Source: Parasporobacterium sp.
Lineage (GTDB): Bacteria; Bacillota; Clostridia; Lachnospirales; Lachnospiraceae
Assembly (NCBI GenBank): GCA_017459985.1
Contig: JAFUBX010000043.1
Coordinates: 1-53,095 of the forward strand
Direction of reading: 5' to 3'
Length of the DNA: 53,095 nt
A program made the position numbers and the translations under genes. The notes below the pieces were generated by a model. The model worked only from the letters and a program-made list of their open reading frames with translations. It made no database searches and was not told the origin of the DNA. Shown piece by piece: positions 45,293 through 52,927 of this stretch. The number at the start of each line of letters is the position of its first letter. Position 1 is the stretch's first letter.

Positions 45293-45511
45293 AAGCATAC
45301 AGACAGATCAGGCGCAGAGCTTATTACCCTGACAGAACGATATGTCTGCGGAACGTACCGCAACGCTCGATGTTTTCGATAGGGGCTGCCGAAAAAATGG
45401 GCGCCTCTGCACCCTGGGTGGTTAATCATCTTCCGCAATCTACGCCGGAAATTCCTTTTAATTACCGCCGGATATCTCATATATTCCAAATGTTTCATTT
45501 GGGGATAGTGA

Positions 45512-45686
45512 ATATCCTCTATATGAAAATTCAAAAAGTTGAGATAACGCTGAATATCCTCAAAATATCAGCTTGCCCCGATTGAGGATATAAAACATCC
45601 TCAGATATCCAAGACCCCGGATCTAAGGATATTGTCAGCTGTCTCATTTTACAAAGAACCTCTGTATGAGGATATTTGATATTCTC
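45512..45686 (+). repeat. Y-module array
   Basis: Palindromes of about 38 nt with ATATCCTC/GAGGATAT-type ends (about 45512-45549, 45554-45591, 45595-45632) and a 19-nt mini-hairpin (45668-45686) are arranged as in locus B. Confidence 0.85.
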
Positions 45687-45772
45687 AAAACAACCGCTTT
45701 TTGAAATAGCGGAGATTCGGATCAAGCTGGTTTGCAACTGCCACTGTCTGGTAACACAGGGAAATAAATTTT

Positions 45773-45893
45773 GGAAGGTAATTTCAGAAAAAGCTTATAA
45801 ACTCCACACGTCACCTTCCGTTTTCCGGGCAAATCATCGAAAATCCGGAAGGTAAATTCTGAAAAAGCATGTAAACTCCATATCCGACCTTCC
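45773..45893 (+). repeat. Z-module array
   Basis: GGAAGGT (45773), ACCTTCC (45813-45819), GGAAGGT (45847-45853) and ACCTTCC (45887-45893): two 47-nt hairpins on a 74-nt period with a palindromic linker. Confidence 0.88.
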
Positions 45894-45984
45894 GTCGTCC
45901 GCACAGGTAGAAGCATTTGCCACAGCGAATTCCGGATTTGAGTACGTGTTCACATACAGGAATATGCGTAGTCTGAAGGTCTTT

Positions 45985-46309
45985 GGGTGATCAGCGCAAT
46001 AATTGCCAATTACTATCCCTGCTCTGATTCGGAAAACAGGGATAGGAATTGGCAACTTTTTTATATACAGTCCGAATTGCGAGGTAGAAGAGGGCCCGGA
46101 TTGGACCAGATATGATATTATTGAAAAATCATATCCCTGTTTCGAAATTGAAAACAGGGATAGAAAATAGCGATATTTCATAATATGGTCCAAAAGGAAG
46201 GACCTGAGAGGGCCCGGACTGGACCATATATGAAATTATTGGGAAATCATATCCCTGTTTTCGCAAAAATGACAGGGATAGTGAATGGCAATTATTTCCA
46301 GGATGGTCC
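45985..46309 (+). repeat. X-module array, three 89-nt hairpins on a 118-nt period
   Basis: Units lie at 45985-46073, 46103-46191 and 46221-46309, with 29-nt linkers at 46074-46102 and 46192-46220. Each unit has the geometry 29 nt, TATCCCTG, about 15 nt, CAGGGATA, 29 nt. Units 2 and 3 have GGACC/GGTCC at their ends. The linkers resemble each other (both end GAGGGCCCGGA plus 2-3 nt), so these are not unique CRISPR-type spacers. Confidence 0.93.
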
Positions 46310-46392
46310 AAATGGCATGACGGAAGCAAGTATGGATGAAGTCAGCGGCAGCAGTAGTATGAAAGCAGCGGTGGCGCAAAACGGGCCGTGGG

Positions 46393-46422
46393 TTGACAAA
46401 ATGAAGTTCGATATGAGATGAT
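46393..46422 (+). promoter_or_regulatory. Promoter of the peptidoglycan-binding protein gene
   Basis: TTGACA (46393-46398) with a GATGAT-type -10 (46417-46422) after 18 nt. It starts about 50 nt after the end of locus C. Confidence 0.5.
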
Positions 46423-46473
46423 ATACAAACTGGCAGCCAATGGATTTGTATGGAAAGAAAGAGGTACCAGCTG

Positions 46474-48564
46474 ATGAAAACGTTGATTTTAAAACATATT
46501 TCGAAATACATCGCTGCGCTGTTGGCAGCGGTTCTTGTTTTGGCGGCTCTGTTGGCATTGGCTCCTGCACGGGCAGAAGCTTATATCTGGCCGGACCGGG
46601 ATCTGGTGCAGGGACTGACCGGAGAGGATGTTCTGTCGCTGCAGACCAGACTTGCGGAACTGGGATACAATGTGGGCGCGCTGGACGGATATTTCGGGGC
46701 TTTTACAGAAGCTGCGGTTATCGCGTTTCAGGAAAATAATGGACTTTATCAGGATGGCGTGGTGGGAGCCTATACATTAAGTGTTCTGTATGACGGACAG
46801 TCTGTCACGCAGGGCAGCAGCCAGTCTGCGACCGACACGTCCGCAGCATCCGGCGGCGGGCAGAATGCTTCCGGGAGCACATCTTCAGGCGACACAACCT
46901 CAGGAAGTACGACTTCCGGGAATGTGTCCGCAGCAACGATCAGCCGTTCCTTATCAAGAGGGATGAGCGGAAATGATGTGCAGACACTGCAGCAGCTTCT
47001 GGAAAATGCCGGGTATTCCCCGGGAGGCATTGATGGAGTTTTCGGCGGTCTGACGGAAGCCGCGGTGATTGCATTTCAGCAGGCCAATGGCCTGTATGTA
47101 GACGGTGTGGCAGGCCCTTATACGTTGGCTGCACTTTCGGATGCACAGGGAAGCTCCGGCAGCGCAGGCAGCGTTGTTTCCGGTGCAGGGAGCGGCGCAG
47201 AAGGTTCTGAGAGCAGCACCGGCGGTACGGGGAGCACAGGCAGTACTGGCCAGCAGAGTACCGGACAGCAAAGTACCAGCAGTACAGCAGAGATCACCAG
47301 TATTTTATCCAGAGGGTCCGGCGGATCCCAGGTCGTAGCGCTTCAGAATATTCTGGCGGATCTGGGGTATTACAGCGGCGGAGCGGATGGGGATTTCGGC
47401 GCCTATACAGAGGCAGCGGTCGTGGCATTTCAGTCAGCCAACCATCTTGATCCGGACGGTATCGTAGGACCATTGACACTGGCAGCTTTGAACAGTCAGC
47501 AGTCTGCAGCGGCCTCCCAGCAGTCAGGCAGCAGTTCGGCGGGGCAGAAAACGGGAACTGCATCGTCTCAGGAAACCGGGGAACCGGAAACGAAAGAGCC
47601 TGAAACCAAGGAGCCGGAGACCAAGGAACCAGAGACAAAAGAACCGGAGACAAAGCAGGAAGTGACAACAGTAGAAGATCCGGAGGAACTGGCAATTGAT
47701 CCCAATTATACCGGATTTGCGACCAGGTCTGACGGGGACTGGTATTACATAAACGGTAAGATCGATACCACCCGGACCAGTTATGTGAAGACTACATTTA
47801 ATGGCCAGACCGGCTGGTGGTATGTGAAAAACGGAAAGGTCATGGGATTTATCGGAACGCCGCAGCTTACCCATATCAGTATGGCGAAGAATGGCGTGCA
47901 GATTGACTGGAACAGTATTACGGGTGTGGCAAAATACCGCGTTTTCCGGTTGAACAGCGCGGGGGAATGGTCTGTGCTGGCGGACACCTCCAATACATAT
48001 TACATCGACACCTCTGTAACATCCGGCGGTTCGTATACGTATACGGTAAGAGCCATTTCTCCGGATGGAGGGACCTTCCTGAGTGATTTTGATCCGAACG
48101 GACTGACCCTTCGATATATTTATGAGTATGACAATTATGTGGCAGCTGCACCGGCTTCGGTCACTAAGGCTGAGGTGGAACGGCTGGCCAAGAATATGGG
48201 GTTTGACAGCAATGAGATCATCGCCCTGCTGGGCTGGGTGGAAGGCGAGGCCTATTTCAATATCGGTGAACCCTATATGGCGTATTTGTCTGCCTGCGTT
48301 ATGATCAACGGGATTTTTGACGGCTACTACGGCAGAGGAGAAGATGTTCTGAAGACGATCGAGAGCTGGGGCAGCTATTACGCGATCAGCTCCCAAAAGA
48401 GCCGTTATCAGAATGTATCCGGCGGAGCGCTGATGGCCTGCTATTTGGCACTGAATCATCTGACAAAGGGGATTCACTACTGCCGGGGGTGGAGTTACAA
48501 GCCGGATAACTGCTACTATGACAGCGGACTGATCCTTCAGGGATCCCATGTATATGTATGGTAA
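46474..48564 (+). CDS. Secreted peptidoglycan-binding protein with SleB-like C-terminal domain
   Basis: This is a 696-residue modular wall protein. A signal peptide is followed by three peptidoglycan-binding-1 domains (about 45-110, 160-222, 276-340) joined by Ser/Gly/Thr-rich linkers. Five EPETK repeats (about 370-394), a WYYINGK-type segment (about 408-462), a fibronectin-III-like domain (about 462-535) and a C-terminal domain (about 560-696) come next. That last domain resembles cell-wall hydrolase SleB/CwlJ: GWVEGEA with Glu590/Glu592, then an NIGEPYMAYLSACVMIN stretch. Lytic activity is therefore inferred, not shown. ATG 46474 is preferred over ATG 46450 because GAGG at 46461-46464 is correctly spaced and the signal peptide then starts with MKTLILKH. 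Confidence 0.85.
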   Translation: MKTLILKHISKYIAALLAAVLVLAALLALAPARAEAYIWPDRDLVQGLTGEDVLSLQTRLAELGYNVGALDGYFGAFTEAAVIAFQENNGLYQDGVVGAYTLSVLYDGQSVTQGSSQSATDTSAASGGGQNASGSTSSGDTTSGSTTSGNVSAATISRSLSRGMSGNDVQTLQQLLENAGYSPGGIDGVFGGLTEAAVIAFQQANGLYVDGVAGPYTLAALSDAQGSSGSAGSVVSGAGSGAEGSESSTGGTGSTGSTGQQSTGQQSTSSTAEITSILSRGSGGSQVVALQNILADLGYYSGGADGDFGAYTEAAVVAFQSANHLDPDGIVGPLTLAALNSQQSAAASQQSGSSSAGQKTGTASSQETGEPETKEPETKEPETKEPETKEPETKQEVTTVEDPEELAIDPNYTGFATRSDGDWYYINGKIDTTRTSYVKTTFNGQTGWWYVKNGKVMGFIGTPQLTHISMAKNGVQIDWNSITGVAKYRVFRLNSAGEWSVLADTSNTYYIDTSVTSGGSYTYTVRAISPDGGTFLSDFDPNGLTLRYIYEYDNYVAAAPASVTKAEVERLAKNMGFDSNEIIALLGWVEGEAYFNIGEPYMAYLSACVMINGIFDGYYGRGEDVLKTIESWGSYYAISSQKSRYQNVSGGALMACYLALNHLTKGIHYCRGWSYKPDNCYYDSGLILQGSHVYVW

Positions 48565-48588
48565 AGCGAAAGCTTTACCATATTTTTT
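48557..48588 (+). terminator. Terminator overlapping the stop codon
   Basis: TATGGTAAAGC, GAAA loop, GCTTTACCATA, then TTTTTT. The stop codon of the preceding gene lies within the 5' arm. Confidence 0.95.
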
Positions 48589-48663
48589 AGAATGCCAAAC
48601 GTGTTGTCGGAAACCCTGTTCAGTCATCGGGCGTTGGTTCAGTGAAGGAGTACCCGGTTCCGG

Positions 48664-48745
48664 CAGGACAGGGAAGTTCTGCAGGTCGGAGCAATTTTAC
48701 GGGACAGGGAAGTTCAGTGGGGGCGGGAAGTTCTGCGGGCCAGAC
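48664..48745. repeat. Short tandem repeat at the 3' end of the acyltransferase gene
   Basis: ACAGGGAAGTTC-like units recur three times (near 48668, 48704 and 48728), partly inside the end of the minus-strand gene. The repeat could have altered where that reading frame stops. Confidence 0.5.
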
Positions 48746-49913
48746 ATCCGGCCACGAACCGGGTCAGACGTCCGGTCAGCAGGGAAATCAGCAGAGAGAT
48801 CAGGAGGGAGATCCCCATCCCCGCGAAGAAATACAGGAGGATCAGCCGGGGATTGGAACCGGTGAGATTGTAGTAGATCGGGGACGCCAGAAACTCTTTC
48901 CGGTCGAAGCCACGGGTGAGGGAAAGCAGCAGATGGCGGCTGCGAAGCGCGAAGAATAACAGATTCAGGAGAAAATACCCGAACAGATGAAATGCCATAA
49001 TGTATTTGGTATGATTTCCTGTAAATAATACGAGTCGGCTGCGGGAGGGGATCAAAGCGAGAAGCCGGGCGATCCTGAGCCACAGTGCAATGCCGGCTAT
49101 ACCGGCAGTGTAATACAGAAATCCGGTACGCCCGAATCCATACAGATTAAATAAGCCCGGAGAAAGAGGGCTGTTCCGGGTGAACAGGATGAGAAGCAGC
49201 TGGACTCCGAATACGATGACGAAATAAGGCAGATTGGAAAGGGTATCACGTTGCTCCAGATAATTCCGGTAGAGAGATCCCAGATGCAGGAAGAACAGCA
49301 TGACAACAGACCTCAGATAAACAATGGCCGGTTCACTCAGGGGATAACTGCTTCTGAGATAGCAGGACGCAATACATAATATGCCAATCAGCACCAGAAG
49401 GACCAGATCCGCAGCCAGGGATTTCCGGATGAGAGCTCCGATGGTTTTACGTAATACGTAATACATGACCTCCGAGATAAACAGGCCCGCCAGAAACCAG
49501 GTCGGAATGGACAGTACTATCGGCTGGCAGTAGATCCAGGGCATGGCAAGAAATTCCGGGATGGTATAGCTGTAATACGTAAATCCGAATGTCCCCATCC
49601 ACATTCCGAACAGGATAAACGCGCCGTTGATCAGATAATAGGGGATCATCAGGCTGCGGAATTTCTTCCACAGAAACCGGCCGAAAGGAAGGAAGAATCC
49701 CTTTTCTGAAGGCGTCCGGAAAAAATACCCGCTGATGAATAAAAACAGCGGCATATGAAATGAGTAATACGGGAACCATCCATCGAAGGTTCCCGGGGAT
49801 ACCAGATCATTCCGCAGATGCCCCAGAAGCACAAAGCAGATCCCGATCAGGGACAGGAGGCACATCTGGTAATTGAAGTTCGATTTTCGTCCGGAAGGAT
49901 TTGCCTCTTTCAT
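48714..49913 (-). CDS. Acyltransferase-3 family membrane protein
   Basis: This polytopic protein of about 399 residues has roughly ten membrane segments. The N-terminal GICFVLLGHLRND and YYSFHMPLFLFISGYFFR carry the His and FISG features of the acyltransferase-3 family (O-acetylation of surface sugars or peptidoglycan). I start at ATG 49913; a frame to 50024 would add a preceding hydrophobic helix. On the minus strand TTGAAA and TATAGT with a 17-nt spacer end 7 nt before this ATG, so the mRNA may be nearly leaderless, and no ribosome binding site is visible. The gene is divergent from the next acyltransferase. Confidence 0.82.
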   Translation of the reverse strand: MKEANPSGRKSNFNYQMCLLSLIGICFVLLGHLRNDLVSPGTFDGWFPYYSFHMPLFLFISGYFFRTPSEKGFFLPFGRFLWKKFRSLMIPYYLINGAFILFGMWMGTFGFTYYSYTIPEFLAMPWIYCQPIVLSIPTWFLAGLFISEVMYYVLRKTIGALIRKSLAADLVLLVLIGILCIASCYLRSSYPLSEPAIVYLRSVVMLFFLHLGSLYRNYLEQRDTLSNLPYFVIVFGVQLLLILFTRNSPLSPGLFNLYGFGRTGFLYYTAGIAGIALWLRIARLLALIPSRSRLVLFTGNHTKYIMAFHLFGYFLLNLLFFALRSRHLLLSLTRGFDRKEFLASPIYYNLTGSNPRLILLYFFAGMGISLLISLLISLLTGRLTRFVAGCLARRTSRPH

Positions 49914-50088
49914 GTGTAATACTATATATTCAAATAACTCTTTTTTCAATCGCCGGGAAGGTTGACTTGAGAAAAATGCGTATATTATAATCGGCAGGAT
50001 AAGCGCTACTGTAAACAAAAGCATTGCCCGCGGCGGCCGGGAAGGGCGGAACCTACGGGAGGCTGAACGGGAGAAAGACGTACAACAT

Positions 50089-51192
50089 ATGACAAGAAAA
50101 CGGGACTTTCAGGGACTTGAAGGCCTGAGAGGGATCTTTATTTTCTTTATTGTGATCATGCATATTCAGGGGATCTTCGAGTATTCCTTTGATTCTGTCC
50201 TGCGGCCAGTCTATGCCTATGGCGGATATCTGGGGAATTACTGCTTCTTCCTGATCTCCGGGTTTTTAATGGCCTACTGGTACTCGGACCGGATCCGGGA
50301 CGAGGGGGCAGAGCGGGTCACTTTCCGGCAATATCTGAAGAAACGGCTGATCCGGATCTATCCGCTGTATTTCGTAACCAATGTATTTGCCATTTTGCTG
50401 GATGTGATCCATTATGGAGCGGCGGCCATCGACCTGAACCGGATCATTCTGTCCTTCTGCATGATGTCTACCGGATGGATCGATGATACCCGCGTTCCCT
50501 ATAACGGCCCGGGCTGGTTCGTCAACGTACTGATGATCTGCTATCTGCTCTTTTACGGGATCTGCAGACTGGGGAAGAAACACCGGACGGCGTTCCTGCT
50601 GCTTGCGGCAGCCTGTGTCCTGCTGGGCCATGCGTTCATGACCCGGGATCTGAGGGTTCCGTTCTGCTTCCGGACCAGCGGGGAGGGGTATTTCAACTTC
50701 TTCCTGGGAGTATTGCTGGCGGAATGGTATAAGAAAGCAGGATCCGTTGCAGCTCTTAGGAAGGCTGTGGGATGGATCTCTCTGGTGCTGGCCGTTCTCC
50801 TGCTGGTCCTTACCCGTCTGTGTGGCGGAATCGCAAATGCAACGTCCGATATCCCGACCACTATTGCCGTTTTCTGCCTGCTGGTGATCCTCGCTGTGAT
50901 CTGTGCACGGCCAGTCGGCCTCGTGGTCGGAAATCCGGTGTTCTCCTTTCTGGGAGGAATCAGCATGTCTGTTTTCCTGTGGCATCTGCCGCTGACAGAC
51001 CTGCTCCGAATGACCGGCGACTTTACCGGATTTAACCGGGCTCCGATGTCCGTTCAGTTCTTTCTCTATCTGGCTGTTGTAATTGCCGTGGCCTTTCTTT
51101 CCCATCGATTCCTTGAACCGGTGCTGAACCGGCTTTTCCGGACATTTGTACTGAAAGAGAAATTTGTTTTGAAAGAGAAGCAGGACAGCTGA
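50089..51192 (+). CDS. Acyltransferase-3 family membrane protein
   Basis: This 367-residue protein has about ten membrane segments. It opens with GLEGLRGIFIFFIVIMHIQG, the OafA-type family signature with its catalytic-site His, and continues with FFLISGFLMAYW and RLIRIYPLYF. It is likely an O-acyltransferase acting on an extracellular glycan; acceptor unknown. It is separated by a 175-nt divergent intergenic region from the minus-strand family member. The C-terminus carries a small repeat (LKEKFVLKEK). A weak GGGAG lies upstream of ATG 50089. Confidence 0.9.
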   Translation: MTRKRDFQGLEGLRGIFIFFIVIMHIQGIFEYSFDSVLRPVYAYGGYLGNYCFFLISGFLMAYWYSDRIRDEGAERVTFRQYLKKRLIRIYPLYFVTNVFAILLDVIHYGAAAIDLNRIILSFCMMSTGWIDDTRVPYNGPGWFVNVLMICYLLFYGICRLGKKHRTAFLLLAAACVLLGHAFMTRDLRVPFCFRTSGEGYFNFFLGVLLAEWYKKAGSVAALRKAVGWISLVLAVLLLVLTRLCGGIANATSDIPTTIAVFCLLVILAVICARPVGLVVGNPVFSFLGGISMSVFLWHLPLTDLLRMTGDFTGFNRAPMSVQFFLYLAVVIAVAFLSHRFLEPVLNRLFRTFVLKEKFVLKEKQDS

Positions 51193-51240
51193 TTTTTTAA
51201 TTAGAACCGAAAGGACTGGATCCGGGAATGGGCAGATGAG

Positions 51241-51399
51241 TTGAATTCTGCGTTTGAGTATCGTTCCTATCTGGCATTGGAGACTTATATTGATGCGCGT
51301 TTTGATTCGGAGAAGTGGTTCACCTTCCGGATCATGGATCCGCACGACTCATACCCGGAATACCGTATCGAGATCGAGAAAAACTCCCGCTTCCGATGA
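51241..51399 (+). pseudogene. Short unrecognised frame, probably the 3' remnant of a gene
   Basis: The frame that ends at TGA 51397-51399 reads as protein-like sequence (DWIREWADELNSAFEYRSYL, then FTFRIMDPHDSYPEYRIEIE) from about 51214. It has no ATG and an in-frame TAG at about 51201. A TTG at 51241 is the only plausible start and gives 52 residues. I do not recognise the product. The good codon pattern without a proper start suggests a 5'-truncated gene. Its stop overlaps the start of the next frame by 4 nt (ATGA), as in a former operon. Confidence 0.5.
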
Positions 51400-51728
51400 A
51401 TCACGCGGAACTGATCAAAAGTGTATCCGGAAAAAATGGGAAAGGCTGGAGATACGATCCGGATGAGATAAATGCGGATATGGAGCAGCGATATTTTCTG
51501 CATGCCGGAAAGGCAACCTATCCGGATTTTGAAAAGACCGAAGAGAATATCAGGAAGAATAAGGGAATCTGCGTATGCCGATATCCGAAAGACAGAAATT
51601 CACTGATTAAAAAGGCAAGCTCCGGAGTGGTGGAAACGCTGTCCGATCTGGCGTCCTCTGGACTGTACGAAGAAATGCTGCGGCAGGGGGAAATAATCAG
51701 AGCGTTTGCGATGATCTTAGGCGAGTGA
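51396..51728 (+). CDS. Hypothetical protein, 110 residues
   Basis: This soluble, charged protein starts MNHAELIKSVSGKNGKGW and ends with a helix (LYEEMLRQGEIIRAFAMILG). It overlaps the preceding fragment by 4 nt, which favours ATG 51396 over the upstream GTG-type extension to 51315. It shares no motif I recognise. It could be half of a two-gene cassette whose first gene is damaged. It abuts the convergent acyltransferase gene with no spacer. Confidence 0.6.
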   Translation: MNHAELIKSVSGKNGKGWRYDPDEINADMEQRYFLHAGKATYPDFEKTEENIRKNKGICVCRYPKDRNSLIKKASSGVVETLSDLASSGLYEEMLRQGEIIRAFAMILGE

Positions 51729-52784
51729 TTACCTGCTGCGTCCGAGGGCCCGGTACAGGAAGCGGTTGAAGAACCAGATCAGGAAAGCGCTGATCAGGAC
51801 GGTGATCAGGAAAACCAGGACCCACTGCACGACCGGGACTGAGAAGTCCGGAAATTTCGTCCCCAGCTTTTCGGAGATCATGACAGCCACGGGAATTGCG
51901 AAGGAGTTCTGGAATGCGTAGGTGACGAAGGTGTTTTTCCCGAAGAAAAGGAGCAGGGAACTGTCCATGTGGTTCGACAGGATCAGGAAAAGCCAGCTGC
52001 CGAACACGGAGGACAGGAAGAAATACACGGGATTGCCGAAAATGCAGGAATACAGATCGTTGATACCGGTGACTCTGAAATTCAGATACGCAAACACAAT
52101 ATTGCCGGCCAGTGCAGGCAGAATCCACCAGGCGTTTAATAAAAGCCGGAGTTTCTCCTTGTAGAGCCTGTAACCGTACCCAAGAGACAGAAAAGCGGTG
52201 CAGACCGGGATCATATCGATGCTCCAGAAAAATCCCTGAACAAACTTCCAGACCAGCCACTGAAGCGCGATTCCCAGAACGCCGAACAAAAAGAACAGCC
52301 ACTGGTATTTCCGGATATATTTTACCAGAAAATAGAACACGAGCTCCGCGGTGAATAAGGCGCAGATAAACCAGAGGGAAAAGTAGTATTCGTGCATGCG
52401 GTATCCCAGAAGCATGGACAGGAAATCATGGAGGGGCCTGTTCTCAGGGGTAAATGGCGTGTGATAGACATAGCCGGCAAAGAAATCCCTGAGATACATC
52501 AGCAGCCAGAGCGAAATGCTGAGGCAGAAATAGGGCAGAACCAGCGTCCGGAGCCGGGAGATCAGGAACGATCTGAAATCCGGGTGTCGGCGGAGGGAAA
52601 ACACCATCCCGGAGCACAGAAAGAACAAAGGCATGTGAAAGGAATAGATCCAGGTGACAATCACCAGCGGCGTCTGATTCATGTGGCCCAGTATAACCAG
52701 AAGAATGGCGATCCCCTTTATAATATCGATACTTTTATCCCTGACGGTTGTCATCTGCGATTCCATAGTCATCTGTGATTCCAT
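51729..52784 (-). CDS. Acyltransferase-3 family membrane protein with duplicated N-terminus
   Basis: This 351-residue polytopic protein carries KSIDIIKGIAILLVILGHMN and IYSFHMPLFFLCSGMVFSLR, the family's His-containing and FxxSG motifs; it is probably a surface O-acyltransferase. The N-terminus is MESQMTMESQMT, an 18-nt tandem duplication that includes a second in-frame ATG at 52766, so two start sites are possible. CGGAG lies about 12 nt before 52784. It converges with the small hypothetical gene and is followed upstream by repeat locus D. Confidence 0.9.
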   Translation of the reverse strand: MESQMTMESQMTTVRDKSIDIIKGIAILLVILGHMNQTPLVIVTWIYSFHMPLFFLCSGMVFSLRRHPDFRSFLISRLRTLVLPYFCLSISLWLLMYLRDFFAGYVYHTPFTPENRPLHDFLSMLLGYRMHEYYFSLWFICALFTAELVFYFLVKYIRKYQWLFFLFGVLGIALQWLVWKFVQGFFWSIDMIPVCTAFLSLGYGYRLYKEKLRLLLNAWWILPALAGNIVFAYLNFRVTGINDLYSCIFGNPVYFFLSSVFGSWLFLILSNHMDSSLLLFFGKNTFVTYAFQNSFAIPVAVMISEKLGTKFPDFSVPVVQWVLVFLITVLISAFLIWFFNRFLYRALGRSR

Positions 52785-52857
52785 ATGATTTGCTACTCCG
52801 AAATAATTTTATACTCATGAAAATTTGCTGCTATTATATAGAATTTTATCAGCGATG

Positions 52858-52903
52858 ACCAGTCTGTTCGGTTAACTTTAACCAGTCTGTTCGGTCAACT
52901 TTA
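52858..52903. repeat. 23-bp tandem direct repeat
   Basis: Two adjacent copies of ACCAGTCTGTTCGGTYAACT plus TTA (52858-52880 and 52881-52903) differ at one base. They lie between the acyltransferase promoter region and locus D. Confidence 0.8.
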
Positions 52904-52927
52904 AAGGTGGTTAGGTGATCTACAGTT

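Larger units (their letters stand above)
45366..46344 (+). repeat. Near-complete mosaic palindrome element, locus C
   Basis: This is the type copy of the roughly 1-kb composite. Order: TCGATGTTTTCGATAGGGG start, CTGCACCCTGGGTGG motif (45404-45434), Y array (45512-45686), spacer with TTTGCAACTGCCACTGTCTG, Z array (45773-45893), one-armed V module (45908-45941), a stretch around CATACAGGAATATGCGTAGT, X array (45985-46309), and a conserved tail ending near 46344. It lies between nagB and the peptidoglycan-binding protein gene and holds no convincing gene. Confidence 0.92.

Noticed and set aside
45101-45382. 93-codon plus-strand frame after nagB
   Set aside because: It starts inside the nagB terminator, spans a hairpin and has a composition unlike the neighbouring proteins.
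45985-46309. CRISPR array
   Set aside because: The regular 89/29 spacing looks CRISPR-like, but the repeats are far too long and imperfect, the 29-nt linkers are related to each other instead of unique, and no cas genes are present.
47524-48627. Minus-strand 367-codon frame opposite the peptidoglycan-binding protein gene
   Set aside because: It is antisense to EPETK repeats, the fibronectin-like domain and the hydrolase domain of a well-supported plus-strand gene.
48548-48959. Plus-strand 105-codon frames after the peptidoglycan-binding protein gene
   Set aside because: They lie over the terminator and antisense to the acyltransferase gene, and their Gly/Ser/Gln-rich composition comes from the local tandem repeat.
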